From Blautia caecimuris (GTDB lineage Bacteria; Bacillota; Clostridia; Lachnospirales; Lachnospiraceae), in assembly GCF_024622975.1 (NCBI RefSeq), contig NZ_JANJZT010000015.1, positions 32,881 through 96,880 of the forward strand: a stretch of DNA of 64,000 bases. The letters run 5' to 3'. Positions within the stretch are counted from its first letter, which is position 1; each line of letters starts with the position of its first letter. Position numbers and translations under genes: made by a program. Below the pieces are notes generated by a model. It saw only the letters and a list, made by a program, of their open reading frames with translations, searched no databases and was not told the DNA's origin. Positions 26,717 to 34,729 of this stretch are shown here, piece by piece.

Positions 26717-26743
26717 CTACAATATGTGGCATTCATTGTGGAC
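26717..26743 (-). promoter_or_regulatory. 27-bp box shared with the zinc-ribbon operon (copy 2)
   Basis: Same ungapped 27-bp box as 6789-6815, here about 120 bases ahead of the 26595 start. The rest of 26596-26884 shows no gene. A weak TTGTTT-N17-TAAATA lies nearer the start, so the promoter position is uncertain. Confidence 0.55.
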
Positions 26744-26884
26744 AATCTTTTTTTACGCTTATATTTCCTGTTTTCTTCCAGAAGCCACCTCACTGTACAA
26801 GTTCGGGATAAAAAGTCCTGAAACTGCAAAAACGGGGCGACACTCTAAAGAATATCACCCCAACGCCTGACAAAGAACGAAAAA

Positions 26885-26934
26885 AACACCGGTTCAAATG
26901 TGGTTACTCATAACCCTCATCTGAATCGGTGTTT
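26885..26934 (-). terminator. Terminator of the acidic membrane protein gene
   Basis: On the minus strand AACACCGATTCAGATG pairs imperfectly with CATTTGAACCGGTGTT around a loop of about 18 bases, followed by seven T residues. It lies just after the stop at 26946. Confidence 0.8.
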
Positions 26935-26945
26935 CCCATATACTT

Positions 26946-27398
26946 TTATTCTGTTTTTTCTTCTGAATCATTTTCCTCAGAAGCTTCTTCCTTCAGCGCC
27001 GCTTCTTCAGCAGCCTCTGGCTCGTCTGCTTCTTCTTCTGTTTCCTCTGATGACTCAGCTTCCGGAGAAGCTTTCTCTTCGGTTTCATCTGCAGACATCT
27101 CAGCTTCCGGGGAAGCTTCTTCTGTTTCTTCTGCAGGCTCTTCACTGGTTTCCCCAGCATGCTCTGCCGCTTCCTCAGCTTCTTCCCATGCAGCGAAAGC
27201 CTCATGGATCTCTTCCTCTGTTTCTTCCAGTTCCTCTTCTGTGTCTTCAGGGAATTCAAATTCCTCAAAATCATCATCAAAATCATCAAACTCGCTGACT
27301 CTTTTTTTCTTCAGTACCATTGCCGCAACTGCTCCGGCTGCTGCTGCCGCCGCTGCTCCTACTGCTACAAAACCCCAGTATTTGTTTCTTTTTGCCAT
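26946..27398 (-). CDS. Small membrane-anchored, highly acidic protein
   Basis: A 150-residue protein. Short basic start (MAKRNKYW), a helix of Ala, Gly and Val (GFVAVGAAAAAAAGAVAAMV), then KKKR. After that come about 115 residues that are mostly Glu, Ala, Ser and Asp, presumably disordered. The basic stop-transfer after the helix suggests the acidic tail is cytoplasmic. AAAGGAG precedes the ATG, and it has its own promoter and terminator. No family recognised beyond proteins of similar composition. Confidence 0.75.
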   Translation of the reverse strand: MAKRNKYWGFVAVGAAAAAAAGAVAAMVLKKKRVSEFDDFDDDFEEFEFPEDTEEELEETEEEIHEAFAAWEEAEEAAEHAGETSEEPAEETEEASPEAEMSADETEEKASPEAESSEETEEEADEPEAAEEAALKEEASEENDSEEKTE

Positions 27399-27461
27399 AA
27401 TATACTGCTCCTTTCACTTCTGACCCTCTGGTCATTATGATATATTCCTAAAAATAATCTT

Positions 27462-27490
27462 ATTTTATTGTACTACTTTTTATCTGTAAA
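27462..27490 (-). promoter_or_regulatory. Promoter of the acidic protein gene, with a dyad downstream
   Basis: TTTACA and TAAAAT with a 17-base spacer on the minus strand. Between it and the ribosome site lies a TGACC-N4-GGTCA dyad at 27421-27434, a possible operator or leader hairpin. Confidence 0.5.
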
Positions 27491-27503
27491 AGAAAGGTTA
27501 ATA

Positions 27504-28097
27504 TTATATTTGAAATTTTTCAATACAGGTTCTGATTTTTCCTCGGATCCTCTGCAGAGCATTATCAATGGATTTTGGTGTTTTTCCCATGATCTCTGCG
27601 ATCTGAACATAACCGTACCCCCGGAGATAGTAGTCCAGCACTTTATTTTCCATGGGGCTTAAAGCCCTGCTGATCTCTTTTTCCAGAATCCCGGTAGTTT
27701 CCCTGTCGATCACCAGAGCCTCCGGATTTTCTGACCACAGACCTTCCAGACTTCCGCTTTCCTCCTCTTCGCTGAGAGACACATAGGAATTCAGAGGAAT
27801 ATGCTTCTGCCTGGTAGAATTTTTTACAGCACTGTACAGCTGTCTGTCTATGCACAGCCCTGCAAAGGTACGAAAAGACGCTTCTCTGTCCGGCCGGTAG
27901 TCCTGGACAGCCTTAAAAAGCCCGATCATTCCTTCCTGTATCAGATCGTCTGTCTCTCCTCCGATCAGGTACATGGCTCTCGCTCTTTTTTTGACTGTTC
28001 CCTTATATTTTTCCATCAGATAATCTGAGATTTTACTTTCTCCATTTCGGAGTCTCTCAATCAGTTCTTCGTCACTGCACTGCCCGTAACGGCTCAT
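27504..28097 (-). CDS. sigH: RNA polymerase sigma factor, SigH-like
   Basis: A 197-residue sigma-70 family protein. Region 2 contains DLIQEGMIGLFKAVQDYRPD, EASFRTFAGLCIDRQLYSAV and KNSTRQKHIPLNS. Region 4 contains LSPMENKVLDYYLRGYGYVQ, IAEIMGKTPKSIDNALQRI. The NSTRQKHIPLN segment and the place behind cysS-mrnC-rlmB are characteristic of SigH, the early stationary-phase/sporulation sigma factor. In non-sporulating relatives it controls competence-like or stress genes. GGAGG lies ahead of ATG 28097; 20 bases separate it from rlmB. Confidence 0.9.
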   Translation of the reverse strand: MSRYGQCSDEELIERLRNGESKISDYLMEKYKGTVKKRARAMYLIGGETDDLIQEGMIGLFKAVQDYRPDREASFRTFAGLCIDRQLYSAVKNSTRQKHIPLNSYVSLSEEEESGSLEGLWSENPEALVIDRETTGILEKEISRALSPMENKVLDYYLRGYGYVQIAEIMGKTPKSIDNALQRIRGKIRTCIEKFQI

Positions 28098-28117
28098 ACT
28101 GCCTCCGTTTTCCGTAT

Positions 28118-28855
28118 TTATTCTGCTTTCAGTCTCTGACGCACGATTTCATAGGCAAGCACTCCTGCTGCCACAGAAGCATTCAGGGAATCAATGTCTC
28201 CTTTCATTGGAATAGAGGCTGTAAAATCACAGGCCTCTCTCACAAGACGGCTGACTCCCTCGCCTTCATTTCCAACGATCATCCCTATAGGACCGGTAAG
28301 ATTCAGCCTGTACATGGACTCTCCGCCCATGTCTGCACACACAAACCAGATTCCCTTTTCCTTCAGCTCCTCTATGGTACGCACAAGATTAGTCACCTTT
28401 GCTACAGGAGTATAGTTAAGGGCTCCCGCTGAGGTTTTTGCAACTGTGGAAGTCAGTCCCACAGAACGTCTCTTGGGAATGATCACACCGTGGGCTCCTG
28501 CCAGATTGGCAGTACGGATGATCGCGCCCAGATTATGAGGATCCTCCACATTGTCAAGAAGAACCAGAAACGGCGGTTCTCCCTTTTCCTCTGCCTTTTC
28601 CAGAATCTCCTCAACCGTGGAATACTCATAGGCTGCCACCTGAGCGATCACACCCTGGTGGACTCTTGTCTCACTGAGCTGATCCAGCCGTTCCTTTGAC
28701 ACATAATTGATAATGGTATCTTTTTTGCGCGCCTCTCTGGCTATGGTGCGGACCGGTCCGTCCTGGCAGCCGTCCAGAATAAACAGTTTATCCACGCATC
28801 TTCCGGAACGAAAGGCTTCCAGAACCGCGTTGCGGCCTTCTATCTGCTCGCTCAT
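28118..28855 (-). CDS. rlmB: 23S rRNA (guanosine-2'-O)-methyltransferase RlmB
   Basis: A 245-residue SPOUT methyltransferase that methylates G2251 of 23S rRNA in E. coli. The N-terminal RNA-binding domain (IEGRNAVLEAFRSGRCVDKL) is followed by the trefoil-knot domain, with LLDNVEDPHNLGAIIRTANL, GPIGMIVGNEGEGVSRLVRE and IPMKGDIDSLNASVAAGVLA. The start overlaps the mrnC stop by four bases (ATGA). Confidence 0.95.
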   Translation of the reverse strand: MSEQIEGRNAVLEAFRSGRCVDKLFILDGCQDGPVRTIAREARKKDTIINYVSKERLDQLSETRVHQGVIAQVAAYEYSTVEEILEKAEEKGEPPFLVLLDNVEDPHNLGAIIRTANLAGAHGVIIPKRRSVGLTSTVAKTSAGALNYTPVAKVTNLVRTIEELKEKGIWFVCADMGGESMYRLNLTGPIGMIVGNEGEGVSRLVREACDFTASIPMKGDIDSLNASVAAGVLAYEIVRQRLKAE

Positions 28856-29277
28856 AAAATTTCCTCCCCGATTCCCATACGGATCAGTGTGATCATCCGT
28901 GTGTATTCTTCCTTCAAATATAGATACCCTATCAGAGCCTCAAATCCTGTTGCCCTGCGGTAATCTGCCATAGTTGCATGCTTTGCCATAGTAGGAGAAT
29001 GAGCGTTGCGGCCTCTCCTGTAAACACTTAATTCTTCCGGAGTCAGTTCCTTTTCAATGATCTCCATGATTCCCGACTGGGCTGCCGCCTTTACAAGGCT
29101 GCTTGCTTTTTTGTGAAGACGGTTTACCGGACAGTTGCCTTTTTTTACAAGGATTGTCCGGATGATCAGTTCATAAATGCCGTCTCCTATATAGGCCAGA
29201 GTCAAAGGAGAATAGCTTCGGATATCCTGTTCCTCCAGATGAAACAGTTCGTTCAGATTACTTAAATTCGTTTCCAT
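28852..29277 (-). CDS. mrnC: Mini-ribonuclease III
   Basis: A 141-residue RNase III catalytic domain without a dsRNA-binding domain. The signature is LAYIGDGIYELIIR, with Asp and Glu that bind metal; VYRRGRNAH and ATGFEALIGYLYL give the second half of the active site. It matures 23S rRNA in Bacillus. It overlaps the end of cysS by 16 bases and rlmB by four, so the three are translated together. Confidence 0.93.
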   Translation of the reverse strand: METNLSNLNELFHLEEQDIRSYSPLTLAYIGDGIYELIIRTILVKKGNCPVNRLHKKASSLVKAAAQSGIMEIIEKELTPEELSVYRRGRNAHSPTMAKHATMADYRRATGFEALIGYLYLKEEYTRMITLIRMGIGEEIL

Positions 29278-30668
29278 TTTACTCCCTCGCGGGTATCCTT
29301 AAGCTCGATTCCCATTTCAAGAAGCTGATCGCGGATCTCGTCGGCTCTGGCAAAATTTCTTGCTTTTCTTGCATCCTGACGCTCCTGGATCAGAGCCTCG
29401 ATATCAGAGTCAAGGGCTTCTTCTTTTTTCAGAACGATCAGTCCAAGAACGTCGCAGAGCTTTACAAGAATATCCAGAAGACTTCCTGCAAACTCTCCGC
29501 TGCTCTTTTCATCCACATTTGTATTTGCAAATTTTACAAGCTCGAAAACTGCTGCCAGCGCGTCTGCTGTGTTAAAGTCATCATCCATGGCAGCTTCAAA
29601 TTTCTGCTGGTAAATATCCGCCTCTTCCAGAAGCTTCTTCTCTGCCTCGCTGGCTGCCTCTGTGTTGGAAGCTTTGCGGTCATTCAGGCGGGCTGCTCCC
29701 TCCAGGATACGTTCCAGAGAGTTTTTTGCAGCCTCCATCAGCTCTGCGCTGAAATTCAGCGGACTTCTGTAATGGGCATTCAGCATAAAGAATCTCAGGA
29801 CCTGCAGATCATACTGCTGGCTGATCTCTCTTACTGTGCGGAAATTTCCAAGAGATTTTGACATTTTACGATTGTCAATGTTCAGGAAACCATTGTGCAT
29901 CCAGTATTTTGCAAAGATTTTTCCATTGCAGCACTCGCTCTGGGCAATCTCATTTTCATGGTGAGGAAAAATAAGATCCTCTCCGCCTGCGTGGATATCA
30001 ATTTCTTCTCCCAGATATTTTTTTGACATAACAGAGCATTCTATATGCCAACCCGGACGTCCGTCGCACCAGGGAGAAGTCCAGTAAGGCTCTCCTTCTT
30101 TTTTCGGTTTCCACAGAACAAAATCCATGGGATCTTCCTTCTGATCCTCGCCGGAAACCTGCAGAGCGCGGAAGCCTGACTGCAGATCATCCAGATTTTT
30201 ATGAGAGAGCTTGCCATATTCCTTAAAGTTTTTTACACGGAAATAAACGGTTCCGTCTGCAACCGGATATGCATAACCTTTGTCAATCAGGGTCTGGATC
30301 ATTTCGATCATGCCATCAATCTCCTGAGTTGCCTGAGGATGTGTGGTTGCAGGTTTTACGTTCATTCCTGCCATATCCTTTTTGCACTCTTCAATATAGC
30401 GGCCTGAAACCTCTTCAGGACTTACGCCTTCTTCAATGGCTTTTTTGATGATCTTGTCATCCACATCTGTAAAGTTGGACACAAAATTCACTTCATAACC
30501 TTTATATTCCATATAGCGGCGCACAGTATCAAAAATGATCATGGGACGCGCATTTCCAATATGGATCAGATTATAGACAGTAGGTCCGCAGACATACATT
30601 CTTACCTTTCCCTCTTCCAGGGGCACGAATTCTTCTTTTCTTCGTGTCATGGTATTAAAAAGCTTCAT
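29262..30668 (-). CDS. cysS: Cysteinyl-tRNA synthetase
   Basis: A 468-residue class I synthetase. [22 protein letters not shown] start ([16 protein letters not shown] near residue 28) with the zinc Cys and the HIGH-like motif, then HPHxE-type zinc ligands in [13 protein letters not shown] and KMSKSLGNF. The ATG at 30668 follows GGAGGAAAGG; an open frame continuing upstream has no support. Gap of 58 bases to ispF. Confidence 0.95.
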   Translation of the reverse strand: MKLFNTMTRRKEEFVPLEEGKVRMYVCGPTVYNLIHIGNARPMIIFDTVRRYMEYKGYEVNFVSNFTDVDDKIIKKAIEEGVSPEEVSGRYIEECKKDMAGMNVKPATTHPQATQEIDGMIEMIQTLIDKGYAYPVADGTVYFRVKNFKEYGKLSHKNLDDLQSGFRALQVSGEDQKEDPMDFVLWKPKKEGEPYWTSPWCDGRPGWHIECSVMSKKYLGEEIDIHAGGEDLIFPHHENEIAQSECCNGKIFAKYWMHNGFLNIDNRKMSKSLGNFRTVREISQQYDLQVLRFFMLNAHYRSPLNFSAELMEAAKNSLERILEGAARLNDRKASNTEAASEAEKKLLEEADIYQQKFEAAMDDDFNTADALAAVFELVKFANTNVDEKSSGEFAGSLLDILVKLCDVLGLIVLKKEEALDSDIEALIQERQDARKARNFARADEIRDQLLEMGIELKDTREGVKWKRI

Positions 30669-30726
30669 AATTCCTTTCCTCCGATTTCTGTTTTTCGGTA
30701 ATGGCAGTTGCCCTGATTCCGGAACT

Positions 30727-31200
30727 TTAAACTTCTTCCAGAAGGCAGATCGCCTGGGAGGCGATTCCCTCTCCTCTTCCGGTAAAGCCCAGCCCTTCCT
30801 CAGTGGTTGCCTTGATATTGATTCTGTCTTCTTCCACGCCCATTGCCTGAACCAGATTTTTGCGCATCTGAGGAATATGAGGCGCCATCTTCGGCTTCTG
30901 GGCAATGATCACAGCGTCTACATTTCCCACAGCAAAATGGTGTTGTCTTAAGAGCTCCATAACGTGTGTCAGAAGCTTTACGCTGGATATTCCCTTATAA
31001 GCAGGATCTGTATCCGGAAAATGCTTTCCGATATCCCCAAGAGCCGCAGCTCCCAGAAGAGCGTCCATCACAGCGTGGATCAGAACGTCCGCATCCGAAT
31101 GACCCAGAAGGCCTTTTTCCCACGGAATGTTCACACCTCCAAGGATCAGGTCGCGATTCTCTGTCAGTTTATGTACATCATATCCCATTCCAACTCTCAT
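30727..31200 (-). CDS. ispF: 2-C-methyl-D-erythritol 2,4-cyclodiphosphate synthase
   Basis: A 157-residue enzyme of the MEP isoprenoid pathway. [12 protein letters not shown] contains the zinc-binding Asp and His, followed by [14 protein letters not shown] and [26 protein letters not shown] closes the active site. Of two nearby ATGs, 31200 has AAAGGAG seven bases upstream and gives the normal family length. It is separated from the egsA-like gene by two bases. Confidence 0.95.
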   Translation of the reverse strand: MRVGMGYDVHKLTENRDLILGGVNIPWEKGLLGHSDADVLIHAVMDALLGAAALGDIGKHFPDTDPAYKGISSVKLLTHVMELLRQHHFAVGNVDAVIIAQKPKMAPHIPQMRKNLVQAMGVEEDRINIKATTEEGLGFTGRGEGIASQAICLLEEV

Positions 31201-31202
31201 GG

Positions 31203-32474
31203 TCATTCTCCTTTCACATCCAGAAGCCGGCTGACTCTTAAAAAGCTCAGTCTCCTTCTCACATAAGGCGCCAGTCTCAGGCTGACAGGCACGATCTCAT
31301 CGGTCAGTCCGATCTCATAAACACTTTTTTTGCAGCCTGCCAGTTCCATCAGATGAAACAGTTCTTCCTCTTCCGGAAGTTCCTCGATCATCTCTGCGAT
31401 CATTTCCAGACAGTCTGCCAGCCTGGAGGGATTTATCTCACGAAGAAGCTCCGGATCATTTTCTTTCTGTATTCCTTCCAGAAGGCCTTTGGAGCCGAAA
31501 TATTTTTCCAGAAGGGCGGAATCTTCTTCACAGGCTTTCAGCTGGCATCGTCCCTCTCTTATAGCGCGGGCAAGCCTTTTATATTCTCTCAGTACAAGAA
31601 GAGTTCCAACAGAAACTTTTTCGCCGTGAAGGGCGTCCAGAGGTCCGTTTACCACTTCCATCTCCCAGAGGTGGGAAAGATGATGTTCCGCACAGGAAGC
31701 AGGTCTGGAATTTCCCACCATCTGCATGGCAAGGCCGGAAAGGATCAGTGCATACATCAGCTTTTCACAGTCCTCAGGCTGGCCTGAGGCAATTCCTTTC
31801 ACACAGCTGCAGACTGTTTTCAGGGCTTTTTCTTCCATTTCTATAATTTCACTGCAGATATATTCACCTGTCAGAAGACTGGCTATCTTCCAGTCTGCAA
31901 GACAGATATATTTTCCCAGAAGATCTGAAACGCCTGACGCAGTCAGTCTTCTGGGAGCATGAGCAAAAATATCAGTATCAGCAAACACAGCTAAAGGAGC
32001 CACTGCCGGTACTGTTTTTTTCAGACCTTTCCAGGTCATTGCCGCAACATTTGATACGAATCCGTCCACGCTGGCCGCAGTGGGAACGGAAATAAAGGGA
32101 ATTTTGTACTGGTAAGCCAGATATCGGCTGATGTCATGGATGGTTCCGCTGCCTACAGCCAGGATCAGGTCAATATCCTCTTCCATATAATTCTCCACGA
32201 TCTCCACAGCGTGTTCGTCTGCATGAAGTCCCTCTGCGTCCAGAGTCAGAACCTGACAGCGGTCATAAATATCTTCCATACATTCTTCTGTTGCTTTCAG
32301 CGTATTGGTATCGCAGATGAGAAGCGGAGAAATATATTCCTTCAGAAATCCATCTGACATGGCTTCCTCAAGCTTCTTAACAGCACCCTCTTCTATAATG
32401 ATTTCCTTTACTTCTATATGATGTTCTCTCCCGCACCTGCAAGGTCGGCCAAAGTCATCCGTATCGACTCGCAT
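31203..32474 (-). CDS. sn-glycerol-1-phosphate dehydrogenase (EgsA/AraM family)
   Basis: A 423-residue iron-containing alcohol dehydrogenase-fold protein. N-terminal NAD-binding part with [20 protein letters not shown] and [18 protein letters not shown]. The metal site is [17 protein letters not shown] and the downstream [11 protein letters not shown] and [11 protein letters not shown]is residues. It makes glycerol-1-phosphate from DHAP in Bacillus AraM, the stereoisomer used in archaeal lipids. A Cys-rich [10 protein letters not shown] segment lies at the start. AGGAGG precedes ATG 32474. Role in this organism not deducible from neighbours. Confidence 0.88.
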   Translation of the reverse strand: MRVDTDDFGRPCRCGREHHIEVKEIIIEEGAVKKLEEAMSDGFLKEYISPLLICDTNTLKATEECMEDIYDRCQVLTLDAEGLHADEHAVEIVENYMEEDIDLILAVGSGTIHDISRYLAYQYKIPFISVPTAASVDGFVSNVAAMTWKGLKKTVPAVAPLAVFADTDIFAHAPRRLTASGVSDLLGKYICLADWKIASLLTGEYICSEIIEMEEKALKTVCSCVKGIASGQPEDCEKLMYALILSGLAMQMVGNSRPASCAEHHLSHLWEMEVVNGPLDALHGEKVSVGTLLVLREYKRLARAIREGRCQLKACEEDSALLEKYFGSKGLLEGIQKENDPELLREINPSRLADCLEMIAEMIEELPEEEELFHLMELAGCKKSVYEIGLTDEIVPVSLRLAPYVRRRLSFLRVSRLLDVKGE

Positions 32475-32537
32475 TTATTTTTTTCCTCCTGATTTCAGAT
32501 ATACTATTACAGTCTGATATTATACATGATTTCCACA

Positions 32538-32567
32538 CAAAAAGAAACCCCCAGATTCCCTCTGAGG
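32538..32567 (-). terminator. Terminator of ridA
   Basis: Minus strand CCTCAGA-GGGAA-TCTGGGG hairpin followed by GTTTCTTTTT, about 90 bases after the ridA stop and ahead of the egsA-like gene. Confidence 0.65.
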
Positions 32568-32655
32568 ATTTCCCATAGCTTCCGCTTTTGTCTTTTTCAC
32601 ACAGTCCCGCCGGATTGCGCCCGGCCATCTTTTTCTGCGTATTTCCTGTCAGATC

Positions 32656-33033
32656 TTATTTCTCAACAGCTGCAATCATTTCCACTTCGCAGAGAACATT
32701 CTTCGGAAGTGTTTTTACAGCCACACAGGAACGTGCAGGCTTGTTTACGAAATATTTTGCATAAATCTCATTAAATGCCGCAAAATCACCCATATCCGCA
32801 AGGAAACAGGTTGTTTTTACTGCGTTTGCAAGATCTGTTCCGGCTTCCTTTGCCACAGCCTCCAGATTTTTCATTACCTGCTCAGCCTGAGCTTCAATGG
32901 TATCTCCTGCAATCTCGCCTGTAGCCGGATCTACCGGGATCTGTCCGGAAGTAAATAATACTCCGTTTAAAATAATTGCCTGAGAATATGGTCCGATCGC
33001 TGCCGGAGCTTTGTCTGTATATACTACGTTCAT
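32656..33033 (-). CDS. ridA: RidA-family enamine/imine deaminase
   Basis: A 125-residue protein with the full YjgF/RidA pattern: APAAIGPYSQAIILNGVLFT, SGQIPVDPATGEI, NLEAVAKEAGTDL and closing RSCVAVKTLPKNVLCEVEMI, where the Arg and Glu bind the substrate carboxylate. It hydrolyses reactive 2-aminoacrylate-type imines made by PLP enzymes. AAAGGAG precedes the ATG. Confidence 0.95.
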   Translation of the reverse strand: MNVVYTDKAPAAIGPYSQAIILNGVLFTSGQIPVDPATGEIAGDTIEAQAEQVMKNLEAVAKEAGTDLANAVKTTCFLADMGDFAAFNEIYAKYFVNKPARSCVAVKTLPKNVLCEVEMIAAVEK

Positions 33034-33067
33034 GTTCAGATCTCCTTTCTTTTTCCGTTCTGCTTTT

Positions 33068-33096
33068 ATTTTATATCAAAAATTTGTAAGGGTCAA
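33068..33096 (-). promoter_or_regulatory. Promoter of ridA
   Basis: TTGACC and TAAAAT with a 17-base spacer on the minus strand, about 30 bases ahead of the ridA ATG. Confidence 0.8.
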
Positions 33097-33130
33097 GCAA
33101 AAAAATTGTATTTTATCAGGTCCCTTCCTT

Positions 33131-34588
33131 TCAGGAGAGATTCAGATAATTATAGACTACTCCTGAAATACTTCTGATATTGTCAATGGCTTCGCTTCCG
33201 CTTTTAAAATCCTCTGACATGACACAGAGAATATAGGTTGTTTTTGGACCATACACAATTGCCATATCGTGCTGATCCGAATCTGTTTCACCTGTTTTGT
33301 TGGCTATCGGAATGTCCGCGCTGATCCCTGCCGGAATCTTGGCAGTATTTTTCTGGTTCATCAAAAGCTCCAGCATTTCTGCAGAGGCTTCCTCACTGAC
33401 ACATTCTCCCCGGAAAATTTTTTCCAGAAGGATTCCGCAGTCCCTGACCGTTGTCGTATTATGACCTCCCAGATTCAGCTTCGGAGATGAAGACGGGTGC
33501 AGAGTACTCTGATAGGAAGTATTTTCATATCCCTCTTTTTTCAGATATTCATTTACCTTTTCTGCTCCGTCAAGAAAATCATGTTTTTCCGACTGCAGTC
33601 TTCCGAGTTCATTACAGGACTCATTATCGCTGACTGTGATCATGTTCCAGAGAAGATCGTCCACTTTTCTTTCTGCTGCCGCACGGTCTGCCTTCATAAA
33701 CGTTTCCTGATGTGTCAGCACATCTTCCATATTTTCATAGGTTTCTGCCATCACAAAGGCTTTAATTAAACTGGCAGAGTACAAAGGCGTTTCATTCAGA
33801 AGGATTTCTTCACCTGTATTCAGATTTTTTACATAGACGCTCCAGACTCCGTCGTATTCGGAGATCATGGACTCAAGCCGGGGCTCTAAGGTATCCATTC
33901 CAAGATTCTCAATATCTGAAACCTTTCCTGTGTCATCTACAGGGAAGCCCTCCGGAGTGGTCCCTTCTGCCTGGACCAGAACACCGTTTTCACCTCCGAA
34001 ATAGTAAGTTCCTGAAAATTTCTGACCGTTGGATGTCATCTCTATTTCATGATATCCGGGAGTTGTGATCATCCGTCCGTTTTCATCAAAAAAATAATAT
34101 CCTTCATAGGAAGTCTTATCCACCGTCAGCCCGGTCATATATCTGACCTGGGGCGCCGCAGTAAGCTTTCCCAGATTATTTACCATATACAGCCCGTCAA
34201 AGCCGGTCTCCGTCTTTGTTCCGTCATTGCCCGGAACCAAGCAGGTGAGCTCTTTCATCTGGACAATGTGGGGATTTCCGGCTTCAAAATGCCCTGACTG
34301 GTCATGATAATAAAAACCGTCCAGAACTGTTCCGTCGATTTCCATATGGTCAAAGTAATGAACCGCTGATTCCTCATGTCTGGTTCCGTCTTCCTTCAGA
34401 CAGTAAAATCCCTCACTTTTTAAAAGATAGGTTTCCGCCCCGTCTCCAACAGGCTTTATCTGCGCCTCGCCTACTGAGGACAAAATACTTTCTGACTCCT
34501 GCTCTGCTGCATATACGGGCATTGTCAGTCCCAGGGACAGACAGAGAATGCCGGCGGTCATTCCACGCCGAAAAAATATTCCAGGCAT
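33131..34588 (-). CDS. Secreted serine hydrolase of the beta-lactamase/PBP fold with N-terminal wall-binding-like repeats
   Basis: A 485-residue protein with a signal peptide (MTAGILCLSLGLTMPVYAAE). Residues 50-215 are Tyr/Gly-rich repeats such as DGLYMVNNLGKLT and EGYYFFDENGRMIT, similar to cell-wall/choline-binding modules. The C-terminal hydrolase has SASLIK (Ser 273, Lys 276), SDN at 320-322 and KTG at 431-433. I see no ExxLN omega-loop Glu, so a true class A lactamase is unlikely; a DD-peptidase or esterase-like role fits better. There is no clear ribosome site ahead of ATG 34588. Confidence 0.82.
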   Translation of the reverse strand: MPGIFFRRGMTAGILCLSLGLTMPVYAAEQESESILSSVGEAQIKPVGDGAETYLLKSEGFYCLKEDGTRHEESAVHYFDHMEIDGTVLDGFYYHDQSGHFEAGNPHIVQMKELTCLVPGNDGTKTETGFDGLYMVNNLGKLTAAPQVRYMTGLTVDKTSYEGYYFFDENGRMITTPGYHEIEMTSNGQKFSGTYYFGGENGVLVQAEGTTPEGFPVDDTGKVSDIENLGMDTLEPRLESMISEYDGVWSVYVKNLNTGEEILLNETPLYSASLIKAFVMAETYENMEDVLTHQETFMKADRAAAERKVDDLLWNMITVSDNESCNELGRLQSEKHDFLDGAEKVNEYLKKEGYENTSYQSTLHPSSSPKLNLGGHNTTTVRDCGILLEKIFRGECVSEEASAEMLELLMNQKNTAKIPAGISADIPIANKTGETDSDQHDMAIVYGPKTTYILCVMSEDFKSGSEAIDNIRSISGVVYNYLNLS

Positions 34589-34701
34589 AATTTTTTATGG
34601 TCTGATCAGATTTTCAGGATCAGACGTTCCTTTCTCCCAGAATTTACCGGGGTATTCCATACTTATCCCAATCAGCAGTATTTTACCGCTGCATTTTTTA
34701 C

Positions 34702-34729
34702 AGTATACCTGAATCTCATTGGATGTCAA
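34702..34729 (-). promoter_or_regulatory. Strong promoter of the serine hydrolase gene, inside the helicase 3' end
   Basis: TTGACA and TATACT with a 16-base spacer on the minus strand. The -35 lies within the last codons of the helicase gene. The transcript would carry a leader of about 110 bases. Confidence 0.75.

Noticed and set aside
26929..27423. Ser/Ala-rich plus-strand frame of 164 codons
   Set aside because: Mirror of the acidic protein on the minus strand, which has ribosome site, promoter and terminator.
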